From contig QKYT01000596.1 of NCBI GenBank assembly GCA_003550305.1, positions 33,054-71,232 on the forward strand: 38,179 nt of DNA, read 5' to 3'. The position numbers and the translations under genes were made by a program. The stretch's first letter is position 1. Each line of letters starts with the position of its first letter. This DNA is from Glomus cerebriforme (taxonomy: Eukaryota > Glomeromycota > Glomeromycetes > Glomerales > Glomeraceae). Under the pieces are notes generated by a model. The model was not told the origin of the DNA. It saw nothing but the letters and a program-made list of their open reading frames with translations, and did no database searches. Shown in pieces: positions 30,621 through 38,179 of the stretch.

Positions 30621-31208
30621 ATGAAAACTGTAAATGAACAAACCTCTACCATTAATGAAATGAAAACATTAATAGAACAACTCCAACAATAAGTTCTCAA
30701 TTTAACAAAAGAAAATATTACCTGTAAAGAAAATATCACACAAATCAATATCAAAAATGACATTCTCATAAATAAAATGGATGATCTCTCTAACACAATA
30801 AAAATTTCGTCCCCTAACTCCTCAACCAACACCCATACCCAATGCAAAAAATGCTCCTCATCACCCCCAAAGGACTAACAATAAACTAAACCCAACACAC
30901 ACCAACTTAGCAAGTTTCAAAAGAATATCAATACACCATATTCACCATCTCAAATGACATCAATAGAAATAGGATCTCTAAAATCCATCAGTGCCATACC
31001 TTTAATATCAGAGGAGACACAACATCCCCAACCTTCCACTTCCTTTTACCAATCCCAACCCACCAATAATGATTACATTTCAACAGGTTATACCTCAGAC
31101 AACGCTGAAATAATTCTAACGGAAAACAACTTCGATAACCCAATTCATGGCTTCACCCAAACCAATTCTCAAAGATGGTTCTCAGGATGGATTAACCCTT
31201 CAATTTAA
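30621..31208 (+). pseudogene. LINE ORF1-like coiled-coil region
   Basis: One frame from ATG 30621 reads a heptad-like helix (NEQTSTINEMKTLIEQLQQ, stop at 30690, then LTKENITCKENITQINIKN and KMDDLSNTIK), a Ser/Pro-rich part with C-x2-C, more stops near 30877-30885, and a Ser/Thr/Asn-rich end to 31208. Coiled-coil ORF1 proteins of LINEs bind RNA as trimers or multimers. No zinc-knuckle series was seen. The part at 31242-31442 has the same low-complexity style and leads in frame to the endonuclease. Confidence 0.5.
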
Positions 31209-31559
31209 TTTTTCATCTCTTCACATTACAGTATATTCAATATGACAGAACAACCAAATATACTAAACCAAAACTCAACTCATTCGAACGTACTGGCTGA
31301 CACCTCTTTTGAACAAACCCATCTAAATGATTCAAACTCAACCTTGTTAGATCATATTAATAATGTTCCTCTTCCTACACCAATTATTAACAATACAATC
31401 CTATTAATAACAGAAAACTCAGACACAATTCTTATCATCTAGGAAAAAATACTGTACTAACCTAAATTCAAACGATTCACTATACAATCAATTTACTAAT
31501 GATATAGATTTTTTCAGAATAGGAACATCAGATCAGAATTCAACAACAAGACAAAAAAT

Positions 31560-32562
31560 ACTGACATTTATAACCTTCTCATCCTTTACCAATTAGACAT
31601 TTTATGTATTACAGAAACAGGGCTTTTTATCAACAAGAACAACTATGAAGACTCAACGCAAAAGCCCATTCATAATCCGATTAACAAAGAAAATTACACT
31701 TTATATACTATTCACAACAACACAGGACAATACAGAGGATCAGGCACATCGATCATCTTAAAACAAAAATATTTTAACCATATTTCAAAGAAAACTACTT
31801 TCAATGGAAGATTATTAACACTGGACCTCTTTTTCAGACAAAACAAATTCTACGAATTACCAGCACATATTTACCCGCTAATAATAGTGACCTCCATAAC
31901 TCTAAAGCCTTAACCCAAAAATGTGTAACCCACCTTAACCAAATTCTAAACACTTCACAAAATTATTACCATATTGTACTAGGCGATTTTAACGTTCAAG
32001 ACCATCTCGATCGAGTTACAGAAACTGCAACACCAAGCAACACCGATAACCAAAACCATCTAAAAAGAAAAACAATACTAAATTAACAAAAAATCACTTC
32101 ATCTCTATACTGAAAACTCACAATTTAATAGATATACAAAAAACCTTATTAGATCAGCCATCTCCTACATTTAGACGACCTAACCAGAGTGGCTCATCAC
32201 CAATGCATACACGTATAGATTACATCTATACATCAAAATCATTATCAGAACATATAATTGGATCTGAAAATATAATTTCTTCATTAGAAGAAATCAATAC
32301 AGACCACAACTTACTCACGTTCACCTTAGATAGTGACTTCTTCAATTTTTCTCCCATCCCATCGACCAGATCATATACTAACAAAAAAGATTTTATAGAT
32401 TATAAAAATCTTACAAAAGACGATTGGTCACTTTACTCACAATCCATAGATTCCACTATTAATAATAATTGGCAATTATTGATCATCGATACAACATACC
32501 TCCTGAATTCTCAAAGAAAAATCAATAAAGCCTATGATGATCTCTGCTTTATTATCCAATAA
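31560..32562 (+). pseudogene. LINE ORF2: APE-type endonuclease domain, frameshifted
   Basis: Motifs are in the expected order but in three frames: LDILCITETG with the metal-binding Glu (31614), GSGTSIILK, then after a shift YHIVLGDFNVQDH with the Asp-Asn pair (about 31964-32002), a stop at 32084, and after another shift RIDYIYTSKSL and NTDHNLLTF with the catalytic Asp-His (32302-32307). The enzyme nicks target DNA to prime reverse transcription. At least two indels break the frame. A TAA at 32560 interrupts the link to the reverse transcriptase. Confidence 0.75.
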
Positions 32563-33004
32563 GGAAAATCCAATAGCTTACCGATTGTCCCAGCTAAAGA
32601 ATACAGAAAATTTAAATATTCCTGGAAACACCGTACCCTTAACCACAGAATCATAGAACTTACACAGGCTTAAAATACTTTAGGAAAAAATACCTTATCT
32701 CCATATTCAACACAGAGAACTTATCGACTATACAACCAGAAGAATGGATGACAAAATGGTGTTCTGAATGGCCCAGTATTAAAAGACTCCTGGACAATAT
32801 CCATCAAAATTACAAAGACCTCCCAGCGCAGACGTGGCCGACTATCATCACTCCGCACACATTCCTGATCATCAAACTTCAATATAAATCATTTATTACG
32901 ATTCTAAAAGAATCTAGAACACAAATGCAAACTTCAATAGATCAGGAAAAAATAGATTTTTATATCACAACAGAATCTCCAATTTAACGACTCACCAACG
33001 CAAT

Positions 33005-35119
33005 ATGATCAATTCTATATTAAACCGTAAACCCAAAACTATCACTTTAAACAAACTTTCTTACAAAGACACCAATGGACAGACTCTATACACCACAGAT
33101 CCAAACATCATTGAAAAAGAAACCATTAAACATTACCAAACTTTAGGTAACCCATATTACCCCTCATATGATGAGGAAACGCAACTCCCATCCAACTGGC
33201 AAGACATCTATTTACCTCAAGATTACATAAAAGATTATTGGTTCGATAATACCACTCAACCAATAACCTTAACAGAACTTACCCAAACTTTGCATTCTTG
33301 TCCAAATAACAAAGCTCCTGGTATCTCAGGCATTAGATACGAAGATCTGAAACACATTAATGAATCTTTTAATGAAATCCTCACTCACCACTTTCTCCCT
33401 CATGCCTGGAACAGGGCCCTCCTATTTCCTATTCCAAAACTGAAACCCTTCAACTGTGACCTAAATAACATCCGCCCGATCATATTATTAGAAAATATTA
33501 GAAAATTATTTGTTAAAATAATTTCAAATAGATTAAATAATTCCTTATCTCTTAACAATGTTCTCCAATTTAATAATCAAGCAGGTCTTATCGGTCAATC
33601 TATGTTCGAACCGATATGAACCATTAATCACATTATTGAATTTTCTCAACTTAACAAACAGAACCTATGGGTCGGACTACAAGATCTAAGCAAAGCTTAC
33701 GATAGAGTAAACATCTGGCTTCTCAAACTCACGCTGAAACGTATCAAAATCCCGGACTCCATTATTAATATTATCAGTAAACTATTCACGGACCGAAGTA
33801 ACAAAATTATTCTTCCAGACTCCACCTCATCCCCATACGACGTCATACAAGGAATAGACCAAGGAGAGGTGATTTCACCTCTCCTCTGGATCATATATTA
33901 CGATCTAATGTTCGCCTACATCAACAACAATTCTCAAGTTACTTTTTCCATCGACTGTAAAAAAATTAGAAATATTAAAAATGAAGAGAACGACCAATTA
34001 ATATCTTTTTCTCCTAAAGTAGTGGGCTACCTTGACGATACATCCTGGTTCGCACACAGCAAAGACGATTTAGAAACTCTCTTCAATTTATCCACAGAAT
34101 TTTACAATTTCGCCAACATTCATATAAACACAGACAAATACGAGATACTCACCAATGTAAAAAAAGAACAAAATAAATCCATCACCCTAAACGTGAATAA
34201 TACACCAATTATCATCAAAACAAGCGGACGTTCACAAGGCAAACGAATGCTAGGCGTTCACTTTAATTGCAACAACTCTAACCTCCCAACCATAAAAAAA
34301 CTCAAATCAACTATCTCAGAATTTACTTCATCCCTTAGACACAAAGCTATCACATACGAACACGTAATCTATTTAACTAACAAAATACTTATCCCTAAAT
34401 TAGAATATCTCACACAGACTACAATTTTATCGGACGAACTATGTGACAAACTCCTTTCTCCGATTAAAAAACTTTTCAAATACACCTTAAGTCTCCCCTC
34501 TTCCACGAAAAATAATATTATTCACAACGAACTTTTCCCCTCAATTAATAACTTCAAATCAATACAGTTACAAGCTCAATTAGCCAATATCAATGTATTA
34601 TTATACAGTCCACCGTTGAAAACGATTGCTTTACAGAATTTGTTATTTACCCAATATTTATATTGGGTTTCTTCTTTTCCTGACCACATTTCACTTAACA
34701 ACTCCCTTTTACCTACCAATAAATCGAGTTACTTTACGAAATGTGCCAAATTATTCGCCTCTTACAATATCTCCATATTGCCAAACATTGATACTACTAT
34801 GCAAGAACCTTTTAATACTGATATCACTAAATATTTTCCTAATTTTACACTTCAAGATATTTCTTCACTTCGGAATAAACGTATTATCTTTACAGAACAA
34901 GTAACAACCAAAGACGGCCTGTATCTCCGCCCATATAAAGATACAGAAGCTATTAACTATCAAGGATCAACTCCAAACTGGTATAAGAAATTACTTTTGG
35001 ACTGTACTGTCAGACCTAATCAAGTCCTCCTTGACCCGCTCAAAAATCCTATAATTACGACGTTACCAATCTCGTATATCCTGAACGACTTATCCAAAAA
35101 CTATTATAGACACAACTAA
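33005..35119 (+). pseudogene. LINE ORF2: reverse transcriptase, one internal stop
   Basis: The RT frame is open from before 33005 to 35119 except for one TGA at 33617-33619. Motifs: NNKAPGISGIRYEDLKH (fingers), NIRPIILLENIRKLFVKII, motif A DLSKAYDRVN (about 33682-33711), motif B GIDQGEVISPLLW (33851-33889), motif C YLDD (34028-34039) and TDKYEILTN. The catalytic aspartates are all present, with Leu in place of the usual Ala in Y-A-D-D. The thumb follows. Upstream, a frame change near 32975 links NRISNLTTHQRNMINSIL to the preceding segment (ORF 32748-32987). After 35119 the frame shifts twice before RNase H. Confidence 0.85.
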
Positions 35120-35350
35120 AATTTGGACCTCTTATTGGGATCCATCCCTCAACACCGCCCTAATAGGCTGTATCATAGAAATTTATAACCCATCGCACGG
35201 CATATCTACGGCGTACGTAGAACACTGGATCTATTCACCACTTGAACAAGATCGTTTTGTTAACACTCCCAAAAAATTAGTACCAATTTTCACCCGTGTC
35301 CAGGATGCCAAAAATACACTTATTATTACCGAGACATCCGCCCCAAATGT

Positions 35351-36265
35351 GTGCTTCAAATACAATTATTTCATTTAAATAGAATTTCTTTACAACATAA
35401 AAATTATAATCCTTTTTCTTCAATTTCGATTCCTTATAGAAATTATATTATTACTAAAGACGCCTTTCACACGATTAGAGTTATTACTTACAATTTATAT
35501 AGACAAAAAAATATTAGTACGAATTTAATACCTGTTTCTGATACACCATATTCAACACCTTCTACTATTCAAAATGAACTTCCTACTACAATTATTCCCC
35601 CTATTACAGACCCCATAATTTCAAATAATTTTTTAGGTTGCCTTTCTATCCTAGCCCGTTTACAAGAAATTAGAGCACTCAATCGCCCCTATTACCAATT
35701 TACTTTTTTTACAGACGGCTCTGTCAAACATTTAACAACACAAAATTGTCGTATTGGCTTCGGTTGGGTCGAAACCAGCGCACATGCCAACACAATACAA
35801 TTCTACGGACGTACGACCTATCTCCCGTCAGCCATGAAAGCCGAAACTATGGCAGTAGTCACTGCTATTATTACTACTCCTCCTAATAGCAGTATCAATA
35901 TTTACACCGATTCAGCTAATTTGATTTCAACATATCACCGCTTCATCACTTTCCCAGTCTCGAGTAGACAAAGTTTAAAATTCAATAATTATTTATTATG
36001 GTTAACATTAAAACAGTATATTACTAACAACAACCTCACAATTTCACTATTCAAAGTCAAATCTCATTCCAATGATATTTCCAATGACATGGCCGACCAC
36101 CTCGCAAAACTCGAATGTGATCTCCCTCAACCTATAATTATTAATCCGCGCAGTATTCCTTCCTCTTCTGGGAATTTAACCTGGAATAACCTTGGCATTG
36201 TAGATAAATCTATTCGCAAATGGGGAAAACTGTACACGCGGCAAAAGCCTTCAACGAATTTCTGA
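35351..36265 (+). pseudogene. LINE ORF2: RNase H domain
   Basis: A 304-codon open stretch with the four acidic catalytic positions: FTDGS (Asp at 35714), AMKAETMAV (Glu), IYTDS (Asp) and the last Asp in NDMADHLAK, preceded by the conserved H-S-N. RNase H removes the RNA strand during or after target-primed synthesis. The open frame does not have its own real start: it continues from RT after two shifts (about 35095 and 35350). The residues look fully intact. Confidence 0.85.
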
Positions 36266-37180
36266 ATTCCACGAACCTTGAACCTCTTATTAAAATGGCC
36301 AACACTCACCGCATAGATTTTACTACCACACATCATTTGGTTTCACTATCTTCCCGATGGCTTATCTCTTCAACTTAAACAAAACAATTATCAAGGACGA
36401 AAAATTAAATCGGCTAATTATATGTTAGCTACAGGAGACAGACTTCAACAATATTATCCTAGGTTGTACCCATCCTCTCCGATCACGTGCCCCTATGCAA
36501 CCTTGCAATTGACAATAATGCTCATATAGACTCACCTTCAAGACCTCAATCAATTAATCAATAAATACAAGTCGCAGCTATAAACTCTTCTCTTTCCTCT
36601 TTGGATTTACCTCTGCACATACGTTCGAATTGCCAACATAATTTAGAATCGTCACCTATGTTCGCACCTATTTACAATTCGTTAATAGAAGATAATCATC
36701 CTCTTTACCTTCTATTCCATAATTACATCCCGGAATTGCTTACAAATCTCTTCAAGAGTTTTTACGGTCAACGTGTTAATTCTTTCAGACCTCACCTATT
36801 TTCTTACGTCTCTTCGTAGACTAAAGATCTCTTCAAAATTATTTGGACATGACGAACTAAGGCTTTCAAATCCTTTGAAAACTCACTAAGCATTACAAAA
36901 GCGTCAAAAAGAAATTACAAACATACTCCTCACGCAAATTGTGCTCGGTCACCCAACCTCTTTCCTCCTCCGCCCAAACTGCTATTGGCCAACCCGTCTT
37001 CATGGCTCTTATGGGCTTCGTCAAATTTTTTACACGTAGGTGTATGGACTCTTCAACGCGATAATTACAATTTTTGTTCACCTTTATATTTGAATAATAT
37101 AGATCAATTTTTAATTTTATCCTCTTATTACAAAGTTCCTTTTATCAATTATTCCTCTCTCCCCTTCCCTTTACAGTAGC
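36266..37180 (+). pseudogene. LINE ORF2 C-terminal region, several shifts
   Basis: Readable pieces change frame repeatedly: AKAFNEFLNSTNLEPLIKMA, then YMLATGDRLQQYYPRLYP, then NNAHIDSPSRP, INSSLSSLDLPLHIRSNCQ (36583-36819) and WLLWASSNFLHVGVW (36985-37179). This matches a normal position for the zinc-finger-like C-terminal part of such LINEs, though the cysteine cluster is not clear. At least four indels and several stops. Confidence 0.55.
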
Positions 37181-37350
37181 ATAGGCTAGTTCTTTTTTTC
37201 TAAAGAATAGCAGCTGTCAGGTACACTAGACATAGGTATAGAGTAGTCAATATGTAGGGTAGTCTAATGTTATATATTCTATTTCCATATTATTTACCTG
37301 TACTTTTGCTGTATACGTTAAAAATAAAAATAAAAAACAATCATCTAGGC

Positions 37351-37834
37351 CTCTCATTAAGGGAACGCTCCGCAAAGAATTGGAATCGTTAGGGCTGATA
37401 TTGTCGTCATTCCAGATCTGGTTTTTTCCTGACCGCTTCCTTTTCTTACCTTTACCCTTCTCTACGGGACCTCTTACTAACTTCTAGATCGGGTGTGATA
37501 AACATTCCTTTGGCTTTTGCATCTGGGTATATTAACAGGCTTACGAGCCTTTCTCTTGTAAGGGTCGGAATCATTATAATGGTCTTAGGATATTAGTTAT
37601 ATGACCTCTAGTTTAGGTTTTTTTTTTTCTATTTTCCCCTTGTTTGATAGTTTTTCTTTTTTTTTCTTTTCTTTTTCATTTACCCAGTGCGTTCAACCTA
37701 AAGGTCTTCGTTTTCTTTTTAGTAGTTAGCCAGGTATGCTAGATATCTTATATTGAGATGTAAGTTAGTCATGTGATTTTTCACGTGTCTGTTTTTAATC
37801 CTTATAAATAAACTACGTGATTATAAAAAAAAAA
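37351..37834 (+). mobile_element. 5'-truncated LINE tail inserted in the first LINE's poly(A) end
   Basis: A 484-bp unit ending in a run of ten A is bounded on both sides by a near-identical 19-bp sequence: aaaaaacaatcatctaggc (37332-37350) and aaaaaacaatcacctaggc (37829-37847), one mismatch. That is the expected target-site duplication. Part of its 3' region (gccaggtatgctagatat, 37729-37746) resembles the 3' UTR of the first LINE (gtcaggtacactagacat, 37215-37232); within the matched part all differences are transitions. So it is likely a truncated copy from a related LINE, not a SINE. No open frame. Confidence 0.65.
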
Positions 37835-37847
37835 CAATCACCTAGGC

Positions 37848-38179
37848 GATGTTTAGCAATTTCCTAAAAAAAAAATTATTTTNAAAAAAAAAAGAGTTTT
37901 GGCCGGACAGGTCGACAGTTTTTTGACATCCGTTGAACTATCTGGCCTATTTCTTTTTCAATTCTGCGGTAAGACGGGCTTATTAATTAATAAAAAAAAG
38001 AATTATTGACTTTTTTTTCCTTTTCATTTTCGGTAAGATTTGGGCTTATTACTTATAGCACTGCAACATCGATATCTTACACTTATAAAATTAACTGTGG
38101 GGAAAGAAGTCTCCTTGCATGTGGCAAAATGTTAGTTATAATCAATTATAAAATCATGTAACGTGTTTCTTTATCAAAA
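37848..38179. other. Window end: A-rich gap base and short tandem repeat
   Basis: One undetermined base (37883) lies in a poly(A) stretch. A 65-70 bp unit (cggtaaga-gggcttatta) occurs twice, about 37969 and 38031. No gene recognised. Confidence 0.5.

Larger units (their letters stand above)
30480..37331 (+). mobile_element. LINE (non-LTR retrotransposon) with APE, RT and RNase H, decayed
   Basis: About 6.85 kb with coiled-coil ORF1 remains, APE-type endonuclease, reverse transcriptase, RNase H and an A-rich tail (aaaaataaaaataaaa, 37319-37336). The sense strand is rich in A and C and poor in G, unlike the surrounding DNA, so the borders are visible by composition. The 5' border is approximate and no clear target duplication was found at the 5' end. 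RNase H plus APE endonuclease suits LINEs of the Tad1/I-like groups; clade not determined. Stops and frameshifts in every segment mean it is not autonomous now, though most motifs are still easy to read. Confidence 0.85.

Noticed and set aside
33697..33894. Minus-strand open frame inside the reverse transcriptase
   Set aside because: Shadow of the RT coding strand; the plus strand carries the catalytic motifs.

Overview
The window looks like nuclear DNA of an arbuscular mycorrhizal fungus (Glomeromycotina, most like Rhizophagus). Reasons: very AT-rich sequence, short GT-AG introns (about 75-100 nt), BTB-BACK-TLDc and Sel1-repeat genes in several copies, a decayed Crinkler/RHS-like gene, and dense remains of LINE, MULE, Ty3/Gypsy and Helitron elements. 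The assignment is by recognition of gene families; no database search was possible.

Layout. 0.7-2 kb: a decayed LRR (F-box/LRR-like) fragment, then a two-exon gene for a 70-residue secreted cysteine-rich peptide with a Kex2-like Lys-Arg site. 3.5-3.8 kb: a MITE-like inverted repeat. 4.8-12.1 kb: two intact BTB-BACK-TLDc paralogues facing each other (4834-6362 plus, 10603-12147 minus). Between them lies a 1.73 kb DNA transposon (6403-8135) with 50 bp terminal inverted repeats, a 9 bp direct repeat AATTTTTAA on both sides, and an unfamiliar spliced gene on the minus strand. 8.9-9.1 and 17.0-17.3 kb: two dimers of a repeat that can fold into two conserved hairpins. 12.5-15.0 kb: a tandem pair of Sel1-repeat genes without a kinase domain. 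18.7-19.6 kb: a broken Crinkler/RHS-type gene. 22.3-27.6 kb: a graveyard with pieces of an RRM-like protein, MULE transposase, Gypsy integrase, Helitron protein and LINE reverse transcriptase, plus unassigned open stretches. 28.2-29.8 kb: a third BTB-BACK-TLDc copy, broken by two indels. 30.5-37.35 kb: a LINE with ORF1-like coiled coil, APE endonuclease, reverse transcriptase and RNase H, decayed by stops and frameshifts. 37.35-37.83 kb: a second, 5'-truncated LINE tail sitting in the poly(A) end of the first, flanked by a target-site duplication.

How it fits together. There is no operon or pathway. This is a repeat-rich, fast-evolving fungal region where lineage-expanded families (BTB-TLDc, Sel1) duplicate locally and decay among transposons. 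The likely working genes are the secreted peptide, the BTB copies A and B, and the two Sel1 genes. The most novel candidates are the 9-bp-TSD transposon with its unknown cargo gene, the processed secreted peptide, and the structured dimeric repeat.
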